DNA of 64,000 nt from assembly GCF_002865645.1 (NCBI RefSeq), contig NW_020194519.1, forward strand, positions 1,547,542 through 1,611,541, written 5' to 3'. This stretch comes from Hyaloscypha bicolor E (taxonomy: Eukaryota > Ascomycota > Leotiomycetes > Helotiales > Hyaloscyphaceae). How positions within the stretch are numbered: position 1 is the first letter of the stretch; every line of letters begins with the position of its first letter. The position numbers were made by a program, and so were the translations under genes. Below, one piece after another: positions 22,953 through 34,005 of this stretch. Under the pieces are notes generated by a model. The model was not told where the DNA came from, did no database searches, and worked only from the letters and a program-made list of their open reading frames with translations.

Positions 22953-23865
22953 ATGGTCGAATTCGACGTCCACAACATCCAGAAGATAAAGCTGGGTGTG
23001 CATATCACTCAAGTGGCCTTCATTGTCGTTTCTTGGGTCATTGAGATTGTTGTTTTCAACAAGGCGTCAAGTATCGATGGCAGACCTGGCTGGTATTTTG
23101 GCCTTGTAAGCAGCCCCATATGTCTGCAAAGACACCATCTGCAGGCTACACGAAGCTAATTATTGATTAATACAGTGCTTCTTGACAATCCCGGCCATCA
23201 TTTATTTGACAATGACTCCTCGCTTTCCTCGCACCCGCAAATTCGGCCCTCCCCTCGCCTTTACAATCGTGGATATCCTGTTTGCATTCCTCTGGATCTC
23301 TGCATTTGCCTCGCAAGCAAGCTATAACTCGAGTGGGAAATGCAAAGGTGCGTGCGGTGCTAGCAAAGCTATTGTTGGAATGGGTGTCTTCATCTGGTGC
23401 GTAAATTTGCGAACCCCCGATTGATTTTTCCACGGATAGGCGGCATGCGCTAATTATGAAAATAGGTTGTTCTGGTGCTTAACAGCATTGATGTCGGTCT
23501 ATGGCTACATTTATTTCCGCCGCGAAGGCTATCTCCCAGGAGCCTCGAGAGCGCCCCACAATGCAAACATGATCGATCCGGACAAGGAGGCATTCTCAAC
23601 GGCTCCTCATGACGACGAGTACGCACCTGTCCACAATGTGGATGAGCATGAACTTCCAGACCACCATGAAGGTAGTGGCTATGGTGCTGGATCTTCATCG
23701 GTGGGAGGTGGATATGATGCACCAAGTTATACAAGCGGAGGATATCAACCACCTCAAGTCCATGATGAGCCAACCAGTTATACTGGTTATACTGGCTCAG
23801 CACCAGTTAACAGTGGACCTGGAGGACGACTTCAGTTTCCTGATGCGAGATACGACAATGTATGA
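22953..23865 (+). CDS. MARVEL-domain membrane protein
   Basis: Four-helix plasma-membrane protein; fungal relatives are associated with membrane microdomains. My exons are 22953-23105, 23176-23396 and 23466-23865 (257 residues), in phase. The helices are LGVHITQVAFIVVSWVIEIV, YFGLCFLTIPAIIYL, FTIVDILFAFLWISAFASQA and a last one across the second intron (GMGVFIW / LFWCLTALMSVYGYIYF). A short extracellular loop has two cysteines (GKCKGACG). The cytosolic tail of about 100 residues is rich in Gly, Ser, Tyr and Pro, with SYTGYTG-type repeats, and is probably disordered. Confidence 0.88.
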
Positions 23866-24763
23866 GTGGCGTTGTAAAAATATGGGCAGGTGGGCATGCA
23901 TGCACAAAGGCGTTTTGGACATGATTTCGGGTTCGCCGTGTTGATACCAATAGATGTGCAAATAGAAGATTCTTGGTCGGCATCCCTCAGTGCAAGAAAC
24001 AACGAAGGATTCCAGTGTTGCACGGTAAGTTCTGAGAGGTGGAGGTTCGAGTGCCAGGAGAGTTTGGTGAAGTCACCTCATCATGCTGTCACTGTTTATT
24101 GACGAACTCCCGTCCTAAGGGCCCCTCATTTCAACCCCTCCACACCTCCAAATTCCCATCTTTCACAAGCCACTCGGAATCCGCCCCGGATTCGAATTTG
24201 TGTAGGTGTATCTTCGAGGCTGACCTCCATTTACCCATTCCCAATCCTCGGGCCGAAGCAAGCTTGATCTGCACTGGGGTGTCTCCTTCCTCGCGGCCCA
24301 ATCCGCGGATCTCTCTGTCTCACGAATCACTCTGGCCAATTTGCACATGTGTAACTGAAGGAAGGCTTAGCACATGAAATTGCCCGCTGTTGAGAATCAG
24401 CACCCTTCTTTCCTTCGCTCAGATGGAGGCAGTGTCGATCCAAACGGGTTTAGGGCTAGGGGTCGTAGCTGCCAAGGACGGCTGCGCCCGGTCTGCTGGA
24501 CGAATGGAAACCCCAGCCTGTTGCGACTCCACTACTGTACGTTGCATCCGTTCCTAGGGCTGTACCGCGCTAAAAATATGGGAACATTAAAAGGCCATCT
24601 CTTCTAGATTATATTAATTTGCTGAAGCTTTATATAAATGCATAAAAACTTTATATACTTGTAATATAAAAGGTGTATTAATAGAGTATAAGAGGATATA
24701 GATCTGTTATTATCGTATTAAATTTATAAATGTTTGAAGTCGAGAGAAAAAGTGTAAGCGAGG
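23866..24763. other. Intergenic, no recognisable gene
   Basis: Mostly unremarkable; the last 170 bases before the MITE are very AT-rich (24600-24740). Confidence 0.4.
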
Positions 24764-25194
24764 TAGAAGGATCCACTAGCCAACCGCCCATACCCCCAAG
24801 CGCCCACTCCATTTCACCACAACAACGGAGTAAAACCGAAATATTGAGTAGATATTCGTGATCAACGACCTTAGTATACTATAGTGGTTCTTAAAATTTC
24901 AAGCACTTTCCCAGTGCTTTAGAAAAATCTCAAAATTTTAGTGTCTTGAGAGGGGTATGAAGTAAATGCCTCTAGTGAGGGGTTTTAATAGCGGGGCAAA
25001 AACAATGGAAACACTACCATAGTCGATTCTAGCCGCATTACTAGTTTTAAACAGACGCATAGCTGTTTGGATATTGAAAGACTATAAAGTATCGATATGA
25101 CACAGGATTTGCAATTATAATAAAGATAATAAAGAATCATACTTTGGGGGTGGGCGGTTAGGGGGTTTGGGCGGTTGGCTAGTGGATCCTTCTA
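24764..25194. mobile_element. MITE-like TIR element, family A copy 3
   Basis: The element is 431 bp. Its ends are inverted repeats beginning TAGAAGGATCCACTAGCCAA and continuing CCGCCCA, with TA at both outer edges. Interior stretches (gattctagccgca, ggatattgaaa, aattataat) match the right arm of copy 4 at 42440-42918, so this is a diverged member of the same family. It is non-coding. Confidence 0.85.
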
Positions 25195-25573
25195 CAAACC
25201 CTGGCCGCAGCGGAACGCCCCCTCTTCACAAGTCAATGCCACCAAGATCAGCATGAAAGCAAGGTGTTGTGGGGTTGACCCTAGTACGGCCCGAAGTGTG
25301 GCCTCTCGGGTTCGTCTCCTCACCGTCAACACTCAACGCTTTGTTCCCAAGAAAGAGTGTAGATTCCGTCAACGCCCGGCGGCTATTTGAAAAGAATTTG
25401 GATAGATTCAGCCTCGCGAACTTCGGACAGCTACATAATCACTTTCTCCCCTGCTGGAAGGAAAGCCATCCCACGTCAATTGAGCAACCGGACGACAGCA
25501 ACACCATCAATTCAAACATCCCATCAAGTTCCACTTCGAAAGACATCAACTGATCCTCAATCAAGTCGTCAAG
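25195..25573. promoter_or_regulatory. Leader/promoter of the HAD gene
   Basis: About 380 bp between the MITE and the ATG at 25574. The MITE therefore sits in or next to the HAD promoter. The last 100 bases are CA-rich. Confidence 0.4.
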
Positions 25574-26365
25574 ATGGCTCCTAAGGTCAGTACACCCCTC
25601 TCCCACCCTCCACAGAACAGAGCTGACACCCAACAGATCACCACCCTCCTCTTCGACTGCGACAACACCCTCGTCCTCTCCGAATCCCTCGCCTTCGAAG
25701 CCTGCGCCGAGCTCGCCAACGAGATCCTCGCATCGCGCGACATCCCCGACCGCTATACCGGTCCGCAACTGCTCTCCGATTTCGTCGGGCAGAACTTCCG
25801 CGGCATGATGGTCTCCCTCAAAGCCAAGTACAAATACGAGATGTCGGACGCCGAGCTCGAGACCTACGTGACCCGCGAAGAGGACGCGGTCATCGCAAAG
25901 CTGAAGGAGAAGCTCAAGCCATGCGAAGGCGTGGACCACGAGCTGGAGAAGCTGGAGCAGCATGGGAAGTACCACTTAGCTGTTGTGAGCTCCAGTGCGC
26001 TTAGGAGAGTCCAGGCGAGCATCGATAAGGTGGGCCAGGATAAGTACTTTGCGGGCGAGCATGTGTTCTCTGCTGCTACTTCCCTGGAGAAACCGACTAG
26101 TAAGCCGGATCCCGCAATTTATCTGCATGCGATGAAGGTCCTGGGTAAGACGGCCGAGGAGTGTGTTGCGGTTGAGGATAGCAAGTCCGGTGCGACAGCC
26201 GCATTTAGGGCGAATATTAAGACGATTGGGTATACGGGGAGCTATGAGAAAGATGAGGAAGAGAAGATGAGGCAGGTGTTGACCGATGCGGGTTGTGTGG
26301 TTGTTATGAAGGATTGGAGTGAGTTTGAGGGATGCTTGGATAAGATTGAGAGTGGAGAGGTTTAG
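25574..26365 (+). CDS. HAD-superfamily hydrolase (phosphoglycolate-phosphatase-like)
   Basis: Cytosolic phosphatase-like hydrolase using an aspartyl phosphoenzyme; exact sugar- or metabolite-phosphate substrate unknown. The coding start is a 12-nt exon (25574-25585, MAPK), then an intron at 25586-25636, then 25637-26365 (246 residues). Motif I is LLFDCDNTLV (nucleophile and acid Asp). The helical cap (about residues 20-90) contains GPQLLSDFVGQNFRGM. Motif II is AVVSSSALRRV. Motif III Lys is in EKPTSKPDP. Motif IV is CVAVEDSKSGATAA. All four motifs are intact and the length fits subfamily IA. The short first exon is supported by the GTCAGT donor and the CAACAG acceptor. Confidence 0.9.
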   Translation: MAPKVSTPLSHPPQNRADTQQITTLLFDCDNTLVLSESLAFEACAELANEILASRDIPDRYTGPQLLSDFVGQNFRGMMVSLKAKYKYEMSDAELETYVTREEDAVIAKLKEKLKPCEGVDHELEKLEQHGKYHLAVVSSSALRRVQASIDKVGQDKYFAGEHVFSAATSLEKPTSKPDPAIYLHAMKVLGKTAEECVAVEDSKSGATAAFRANIKTIGYTGSYEKDEEEKMRQVLTDAGCVVVMKDWSEFEGCLDKIESGEV

Positions 26366-27551
26366 AGGAACTGTTCCTTGAGCTGTCCTTGCGAAGTTGC
26401 TGGCAAGCATTGAGCCATAAATACGGGTTACACTCGATAGATAGGCGTCAAGATGGTAGACAGCGTGTTTATTCATTCTCCCGTTTCCTTAGTTTATCTT
26501 GATGAGTTGCTTTGATCTCAAAAATACTTATTCTTTAAAATGTTCTCACGCACATAAGCAATAAGTATTGGTGGAAATCGAGTGTACCATTACAACGCGG
26601 ATCATCTGTCACCGGACCATCCCCGTGCATATTTACATCTCCTCCACAAGCTGGAGGCAAACAAATCTCTCTCTATCTGACCCCATTTACCACCCGGCGC
26701 ACTTTCTCGTTGATGCACTTGAGTTAAGTCTAGACTCTTGGCCGGAAGAGTTTAGGAAATATGGTGATCGAAGAACAGTGGCTAAATTTCTTCAGTGGGC
26801 TGAGTCTGTAAAAGGAGGTAAGACTCTGCTTTATAAGCTCCGAGACATTGACAGCTACTAGAAATTAACATAGTTGGTCTATTCTCGACGGAAATCATAC
26901 ACAGCAAAAGACCTAGCTGCCCACCTTGAACATGCTACGTACTATCAAGACTTTGCAAAAGGTGGCACGAACCCAGGAACTCACTGCTACAGAACAGGGG
27001 AGATACGACTTTACACCGAACCTTAACGTCCTTGTAGATGTGGTGCTGACAAACTTTGAGATTGGCTAAGAGCCCATTGGGGGACGCAATAGGCTGCCAA
27101 CCAGATGAAGCTCCAAGAGGAGACAAAGTAGATTGTCAAGGTCAACTAAACAGGGTTTCAAGTGCATTGAACGCTGTAGGAAAATGCTAGTTTGAAATGT
27201 ACACTCAATGCTCAAAGATACGCATCCTAATGACGGAATGCTTGAAGATCTCCCTTCCCTCCGACTCCTGAGCCCGCGGTCTTGAAAGAAGATCGCTGCA
27301 TAGATATAGACATAGTGGCATTTTGGGAGCAGGATTTCAAATGTGAAGTTGATTTCGAGTATGGAGAGAAAAATGGGAAATTGGGTTGATCACGTGAATG
27401 TAGCTTATCTTATCGTACCCCGCCTTCGAATAACTTCATCTCCTACATCTCCGCCTCCAGATGCTCCAATTGACCTCAATTCCTAGGTACACATCCTACA
27501 ACATACCTTACACATCCCCAATACTCCCTTAACCTCCTCACGCCCTCCAAA
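26366..27551. other. Intergenic, possible gene fragment
   Basis: The plus strand from about 26680 to 26861 reads HPAHFLVDALELSLDSW then EEFRKYGDRRTVAKFLQW and looks protein-like, but there is no ATG or splice site that builds a gene and I do not recognise it. The rest shows nothing. A CACGTG box lies near 27392 upstream of the DUF4202 gene. Confidence 0.35.
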
Positions 27552-28139
27552 ATGGCGGCAGAAAACTACGAAGCGGCAATATCCCTCATCGACGAAGCAC
27601 ACTCCCAAGACCCAAACATTGCCATCGTCGACGGCAAAGACGTCCCCTACGAGCTGCACTACGCCCAGAAAATGACACACTACCTTTCCCTGCGCTCCCC
27701 AGATGCATCACCGATCCTCAAAGTCGCCATACGAGCGCAGCATTTCCGCCGCTGGGAGATCCCTCGCGATTCGTATCCGATGACCAAGGCGGGGTATTTG
27801 AACTGGAGGACATTCCTGAAGAAGAGGCAGGCGGATCTAGCGTCCGCCATATGTGTGGGCTGTAATTTTACCGCGGAGGAGGCGGAGAAGGTGGCGAAAC
27901 TGATAAGGAAAGAGGACTTGAAGAAGAACGAGGAGACGCAGATTCTGGAGGATGTGGCGTGTTTAGTGTTTTTGGATGATCAGTTTGAGGCTTTCGAGAA
28001 GGAGCATGACGAGAAAAAGATAATCGATATATTGAGGAAGACGTGGGGAAAGATGAGCGAGAGGGGGCATGAATTGGCGTTGGCGATACCGATGTCAGAT
28101 ACGAGTAAGGAGTTGATTGGGAAGGCTTTGGCGGGGTGA
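27552..28139 (+). CDS. DUF4202 domain protein
   Basis: Intronless, 195 residues, covering the whole length typical of this family. The domain has no assigned biochemical role that I can state with confidence. Conserved-looking positions are YELHYAQKM, RAQHFRRWEIPRDSYP, GYLNWRTFLK and the C-terminal EDVACLVFLDDQFEAF. The spaced His and Glu-Asp residues recall an HD-like metal site, but that is inference. There is no signal peptide or membrane segment, so it is expected to be cytosolic. ATG 27552 lies in a good context (caaaATGGCG). Confidence 0.85.
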   Translation: MAAENYEAAISLIDEAHSQDPNIAIVDGKDVPYELHYAQKMTHYLSLRSPDASPILKVAIRAQHFRRWEIPRDSYPMTKAGYLNWRTFLKKRQADLASAICVGCNFTAEEAEKVAKLIRKEDLKKNEETQILEDVACLVFLDDQFEAFEKEHDEKKIIDILRKTWGKMSERGHELALAIPMSDTSKELIGKALAG

Positions 28140-28441
28140 TGAATGGATGTTTGGATTGAGGTTTTGGGGGAGATGTGTATTCAAGTATGTATAATTCCGC
28201 AATGTCTATTGTATCTGTACTCCAATGCTCGAGAGACTTTGTAACGCTAGCGCGAGTGTTGTCGCGAGACATTCAGAATAACAGCCGCCCTGTTGTTCCG
28301 TTCAGTGGTCAAAATTACAAGTGAACGCATTTCTCAATTACATGGGTACCAGCTGTACCTACGAACACAATATGGATCTTGATCGAGAAGAAGTGCAACT
28401 TCATTCAGAGCTCCAAGAGACAAGCCTCTTGAAGCTTTCTG

Positions 28442-29539
28442 TTATTCGCTATTCTCGAGCCCGACCATCTTCAGAGAATTGGTCCACAATCTCCCTGCCT
28501 TCTCCTGATCAAAAGCATGCGGGGCGTACCCTGGAATGAACGGCAAGTATTCCCCATCCGTAGGATCAGGATGCAGAGGTGCCCTTTGAAGTTTCTCAAG
28601 GTAAAAGCCCCCCTTTCCTTCCCATTCATGCCCAATTGAGGCCCATACAGTCAGTGCTGCACCCTGCTCAATAGACAGCTTGGCCTCCATCAGCACTTCA
28701 TTCTTTGGCCAGTCAGCTTGGGCTTCCCCAAGGGTGTGCTTCCCTATTCCCGCAAATATGCCGCCTGGAGTCAAGGACCCTCCGTGCAGCCCCCTTGAAC
28801 CATAGCGCCGTTCAATCTCCTTTGTCATGTAGATGTTCGCCGTCTTGCTCTGGCTATAGGCTCCCCGTGGCGTGTATTCCTTAGGATTGGATTTAAAGTC
28901 CTCGTTTCCGAAATTGATGCCCTCGAAACGACGGCCGGTGCTAGAGACGGCGATGACCCGAGAGTGGAAAGACGGCGTTGAGGATGAAAGCATTATTGAC
29001 TTCAGCAATTCGAAGAGGAGAAAGTGTCCCAGATGGCTGGTGCCAAACTGCAGCTCGAATCCATAAACCGTGGTACCGCAAGATGTGGCCATTATTCCTG
29101 CATTGCAGACCAAGACGTTCAGCACGCTGGTGCGGTTCAGAATGTTGGCTGCCGCAGCCCTCACGCTGGCAAGGGAGGCAAGATCCAATTGCACCAGCTC
29201 GACACGGCCAGGCTCGAGAATATCTTTGAGCGCTTCCTGGGAAGTTTTCACATTTTGCACGGTCAGGAAGAGAGTGGCTCCCGTTGCGGATAGAGCGCGA
29301 GCAGTTTCGATACCAATTCCATTGGAGCAGCTGGTCACGACGAAGACCTTATTAGCGAGCTTGCCGACCAGACCTTCATCTTGGATAATTTGTAATGCCG
29401 TACGTCGTTCTTGGCCTTTCGGGTTCGCGAAGAGCGGCGTGTATTTTGCAGAGAGCGATTGCGACACGATTGATTTAGGGTCCAACTTTTGAAGGTCGGG
29501 AAAAAGGGCTGATTGGTATTCATGGTTGAACCAAGACAT
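28442..29539 (-). CDS. Short-chain dehydrogenase/reductase (SDR)
   Basis: NAD(P)-dependent oxidoreductase of the retinol-dehydrogenase/WW-domain-oxidoreductase-like group; substrate unknown. Intronless, 365 residues, with an N-terminal extension of about 60 residues before the Rossmann fold. The cofactor motif reads VVTSCSNGIGIETA, where the usual TG start of TGxxxGIG is TS. VLVCNAGIM gives the NAG motif. The catalytic Ser lies in RVIAVSSTGRR, and YSQSKTAN gives the YxxxK pair. Asp in VQLDLASLASV follows strand 3. All active-site positions are present, so I call it functional. It stands at the left edge of the enzyme-rich block. Confidence 0.9.
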   Translation of the reverse strand: MSWFNHEYQSALFPDLQKLDPKSIVSQSLSAKYTPLFANPKGQERRTALQIIQDEGLVGKLANKVFVVTSCSNGIGIETARALSATGATLFLTVQNVKTSQEALKDILEPGRVELVQLDLASLASVRAAAANILNRTSVLNVLVCNAGIMATSCGTTVYGFELQFGTSHLGHFLLFELLKSIMLSSSTPSFHSRVIAVSSTGRRFEGINFGNEDFKSNPKEYTPRGAYSQSKTANIYMTKEIERRYGSRGLHGGSLTPGGIFAGIGKHTLGEAQADWPKNEVLMEAKLSIEQGAALTVWASIGHEWEGKGGFYLEKLQRAPLHPDPTDGEYLPFIPGYAPHAFDQEKAGRLWTNSLKMVGLENSE

Positions 29540-29772
29540 GACGGCAGTTTGAATATTGATTGAGGAATCGATGGATAAAACGAAATCTAGTATTGTAAAG
29601 ATTTGATGTCAAATATTACTGAGCTGCATCCGAATGCCATTTCCCACCACTTTTGATATTTTATTTATTTATAAAGGGGGTCCTGTGTGGCAACTCTGCA
29701 GCAAAATGGTTTTGAATCTACAGACTGCGTATACTATAAGCAGGGCAGTACCTGCATGGACAGTCTCTGGTC
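29540..29772. other. Intergenic, start of the AT-rich repeat block
   Basis: SDR leader and flanking sequence; nothing further recognised. Confidence 0.4.
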
Positions 29773-30292
29773 TACTGTCGGTCCGACTCAAAAGTAACAA
29801 ATCGGGTACCCTTTTACGACTACAATAACTTTAATTATAACCTTAATTTCAAGAAGCATCAAAGAGAGTACTTAATCAGTATTATAGTTAATTAACTATT
29901 TTAAAATTAATTATATAAGGCACTTATTAATAATTTATACACTTTATAACTCTTATATTATTAAAGATATTAGGTATTTGAGAACATGGAATCAATTAAT
30001 ATAAGTCATAATAATTGTGACGGCGCTGGTTGGGGCCAAAGGGGGGTGGCTGTCACATGACTAGTTTCACCTAGCTAGCCGGCGTTTCAGTAGTTTTAGC
30101 TAGTACTTCCCTCCTTTTATCCCCTCCTTCTTCCCTCTCTCTCTCCTTCTTCTCTTTAGCTTAGTATTTTCAATACATGAGATTCTTGGATCTTTGAGCC
30201 CTGGCCATTGCCTCGATCCCGCCGTCACAATAATTAGCATTATATAGTAATTTTTATTTATATTTAGGTTTGTTTGAGTCGGGCCGACAATA
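29773..30292. mobile_element. TIR element with TA target duplication, split by a solo LTR
   Basis: The left end CTGTCGGTCCGACTCAAAA starts at 29775 and the inverted right end (complement TTGTCGGCCCGACTCAAAC) stops at 30290; 17 of 19 positions agree. TA flanks both sides (29773-29774 and 30291-30292), as in Tc1/mariner-type MITEs. The AT-rich interior codes for nothing. Subtracting the nested LTR and its duplication leaves about 297 bp. Confidence 0.75.
30016..30229. repeat. Solo LTR of a retrotransposon
   Basis: The 214 bp unit starts TGTGACGG and ends CCGTCACA, an 8-bp perfect inverted terminal repeat with the canonical TG...CA ends. A 5-bp target duplication ATAAT is exact on both sides (30011-30015 and 30230-30234). 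The interior has a long pyrimidine-rich tract (30110-30155). No internal retroelement genes are present, so this is the product of LTR-LTR recombination. Confidence 0.85.
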
Positions 30293-32499
30293 CCCCGCCT
30301 CAGCTTATTACGTTAAGCGGGCCGAATCAAAGAACGAGCTTGACTGCTCCTGGGCACTAGTATTTGTTTACTACATAGTATTTCAAAATATCACCGTTTA
30401 TAGAATACTTATAATGAAAGAAAATCGATAAGATCAGGATTCAACGATTCTTCTTTTCTCTTCTTCAGGTTCTTTTTGAAATTTGTCAAACTTTTGGTTT
30501 TGAATTCTTGAAGTGTTTGTAGTCAAAGTTAAGCGAGTACCCCTGAGAGCTTAACAGGATACTTTGCGCTCTGTCATTGGATCTCCTCTTTCCTCTTCAC
30601 AACTGATTCATCCCAGTTAGATATTGCTTGTAGGCCAGTCCAGATCCGGGCAAGCACACAAGCGGTAGATGAACACCAATAATGCCATTACCTGAGGTTA
30701 CTGCTGCCCACAGACTGGTAGAGTCTGCTCCAATGTGGTTGGCAAACATGCCACCCCTGGGCGACGGCTTCGGATTTATTCTTCTAGACTACGAAAGCTC
30801 CAAAACCCGAGTTCCGTACGCCTTTTACAGCTCCGGCGTGGAAGGAATGCTGCCTTCAAACAGTGGTCCAAGCTTTCGAGCGGTCCTGTGGACAGTTCCG
30901 TCCTCCGCATTTATTTTCCTGTCCTCGGAGATTGTGGGTCCGACTCCTTTGGACTCCGGAGGTGCTTCCACCTTGATCAGAGTGAAATTAGTGCTTAAAT
31001 TTACAAAAGACACTGCTTTTTTATCCTATATCACTCCCAACGTGGCTGTAACGCGCCCAATTGCACCACTTATGGGTTCTCTGCTTCAATGGACTACAAG
31101 CCGGGTAGTGGATTGATATTGAATAAAATTTAGGCGCACTTCACAGTCCTTTACAAAATTCTTTTCTAAGCTCTAACATAGAAGATTGGAGTCAAAAAGA
31201 TGTTCTTGTTATTATAATCATAGAATAGTTGGAACTGAGCAGTCGAGAGTCGCAAGGGACTAAGTACTATATGCCTTTAATAATCCGGGAGAGATTTTGT
31301 AGCACAAGAGAGCAGCGAAACAATGTGATTTTTATTATTGTGGGAAGAAATTCTCGTTATTGCCTAACTTGAAACCTAAAAGAGTTAACGTCTCTTTTGG
31401 TGTGAGAAGTGAGGCTGTCGGTGGCGGCACAGGTGCGGGGTGAAAGGGAGAGTATCTATTCATGCAAAAGTTCCCATTAGTTATGCCCGATTGGTTTATG
31501 TTACAACGATTCAGTGCGTGTATTTAGGCAATTAGGCGGTGACCCGGATATAAACCCTTTTGAATGTGGGCAAACTATTTTCACTTGTGGCTCTTTATTT
31601 CGAGTGGCTTGCCATGCCCCATGTATTGATCAGGTGCTGCCAGGGGGTATCCGCATGGATGAGGGGTAATCTCATGCCTAAAATCCTTCCTTGATTTTTG
31701 AGAATCTGCACTTTAATATATGTTTTGCTATTCTAAGTTTAACAAGAGTAGTTCTACCCCGAAATTGTTGTCGTAGTCTTTCCCGCGACTTCCGTCTCAG
31801 GCCGCAAATGCGAGCAGCTGTCGCTCTTCCTGTACAACACAAGAACCCGACTACAGCCTGAGCGCCTAGATATGCGCCACTACGTGTATAATTTCACAGG
31901 GACTAAAACGGCGATACTAGGGTATGGAAATTTGTTATAATTCTGCAGAAATTTTTTGTCTTCTATACGTTTATATATTTATTTACAGCTCGCAATTTCA
32001 CTCAGCGTTGTATGGGGTTTGGTGGGGTAACTAAGGAAGTGAAGCGAGCCCCTTTTTGAACTTAAGCTAGAGCAACTTTATAAAGTACAGTAAAGATGGA
32101 TTAGAGTAGCCAGGAATAGAAAAGGATTATAAAGAAAAGCAAAAAAACGATTACTCCAGGTAATTTTCATAAGCTTGTGTTTGATCAGTAGTCTCAGCTG
32201 TGGTAAGCTACCTTTTAAGTACACTCTTCATGCAAACCGTCACTCTGGTACATATCTTGAGTTTAATGTAATTCAGCCTTGCATTTGCATGTCAGGAGAA
32301 GTCATCTGAATACCAAGCACCAAGCCCAAATGTAAATCCCAATCCCACGTCGAAGTCAATTCTCCACTAGCACCAGCAGAGAAAAGCATCGCCCAAAAGC
32401 CGGGAAGAAAATAAAGTCCATGTTCCGCACAACGACGAGACTCCATGCCAACTCCCGACATGCACTTCGTCATATTCGATAAGTTGACGTAGTGTGTAT
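30293..32499. other. AT-rich intergenic block with one unexplained ORF
   Basis: About 2.2 kb, mostly AT-rich. The plus strand at 30682-31116 is open for 144 codons from an ATG (APMWLANMPPLGDGFG, GPSFRAVLWTVPSSAF, APLMGSLLQWTT). I do not recognise the product; it could be a gene fragment or chance. Nothing else is seen. Confidence 0.4.
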
Positions 32500-33034
32500 C
32501 TACTTCATAGACCAGACACCCATAACGTTCTTCTCGGTGTCGAGGAAATAGGCAACAAAGCCCATGTCACCTGGGATGGCCTTCTTCGGGCTGTATGTTT
32601 CATCGAAATCAGCGCTCGTCCACAAAAGTGATGGAACGAAGGTGCGACGTACATGTACAAACTTCCACCAGCCTTCTCAATCTCCTTCAACTTCTCATCC
32701 ACACTCTCAACGTTGATCGTAACACGTAGTGCAATACGAGCTGCGTCAGGATTCTCGGGGTGGATGCCGGGAGAGAGGAAGTTGTGGGGGGCGAGCTTGA
32801 TGAAACTGCCGTGGGTAGCGCCTTTGCTGAACATGGAGAAGTCCTCGCTGCCGCCGAGGCTGGGGGTGACGTTCCAGCCGAAGACGGTGGAGTAGAAGGT
32901 TTGGATGCGCTCGAGGTCGGTGCAGGGGATTTCGGTCCAGGTGATCATCTGATGAACTGTTAGTTGAGAAAGTGAAGTTAGAGGGGGGAAGGGATACGAA
33001 CACCAGGTTCCATCTTGTCGGGAGTTTCGGCCAT
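32500..33034 (-). CDS. Glyoxalase/VOC-superfamily protein
   Basis: Small vicinal-oxygen-chelate fold protein; family members include glyoxalases, dioxygenases and resistance proteins, and the substrate here is unknown. My exons on the minus strand are 33004-33034, 32653-32956 and 32500-32590 (141 residues), all in phase. The splices join MEP to VHQMITW and SLY to IPKKAIPG, restoring the usual end MGFVAYFLDTEKNVMGVW. Family features are MITWTEIPCTDLER, FYSTVFGWNVTP and AARIALRVTINVESVDEKLKEIEKAGGSL (beta-alpha-beta repeats). The single-domain length fits. No signal peptide is seen. Confidence 0.85.
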
Positions 33035-34005
33035 TGCTTGCAATTTGTTTGGGAGTACTTGAGTTGAGTTTGTGGTTTCGTCGTGAGTTCGGAGTATTGG
33101 GTTGTGTTGAGTAGGGTAGAAGGAGGATTGGATTTAGGAAAGGAGTTCAGATGTATTCTGTCTTGGGAAGAAAGTGTATGGTGTAAGACGCAGTGAATAT
33201 GAGATCTGGTTGAAATGTGATATCTGCCTCAATTCGAGGAGAAACCTCAGCCTTATATCCCAATCCTACATATGAATTGAGACAATTTGTTCTCCGATTC
33301 ATGGTCAAAGCACCAAGCCACATACTTTCATGGAGAAAAGCCAGTGACTCATTTTCCTACGAGTTGAGTGTTCCTGAGACATGTTATCAATCCCGATGTT
33401 TCTTTTGCATCTTGGGATCGTCTTCGTGCGGGGTTGAGACATTCAAAATGTAATTGCCCAATGAACGAAAGGGGCCTTCGCTTCACCCACAAGGGTCGCT
33501 TTCTTACGGCCGTTGCTGCCTGAAAATATGCAGCCACGTTCGCACAAGAGCACCTGATATCGCGAGCGTGTCGTGTCGCGGGATGAAAGAAGAGGTGAGG
33601 GAAACGCGGCGCGCATGCCTTTGCATGATGTCTCATAGTTCCGGTGATCGAAAAAATGTACTGTGATCGAGCTTATTTTGCAAAGAAGAGGCGAAGGGGT
33701 TCAGTAATCATTAAAAGCCCCTTTTGACAAATGAGGGGCTGTGTGTAACATAGCCAACTCCGAGAACCTTCACCGCGAATTTCGGAGTTCAAGATGTCCG
33801 AACCCTGCTGATGAGAAGGAATGGGAAGCAGAAAAACAGGGAAAAGCAACAGGGAGAGATGATCACTTTTGACAGTTGACCAAGGACATTTGATTGGCCG
33901 GTGATTGTGCGCCTCAAGGGACGTCCAAAACGAAAACGAAAACAATTTCATCAAGAACAGGGCTGGGCTGTCAAGAAAACTGCTAACTTCCAGAGGCATT
34001 AGCTA
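33035..34005. other. Intergenic
   Basis: Contains the VOC gene promoter and the 3' flank of the PhyH gene; no gene recognised. Confidence 0.45.

Noticed and set aside
25439..25975. 178-codon minus-strand frame
   Set aside because: It is the antisense shadow of the HAD gene, whose four motifs are intact on the plus strand.
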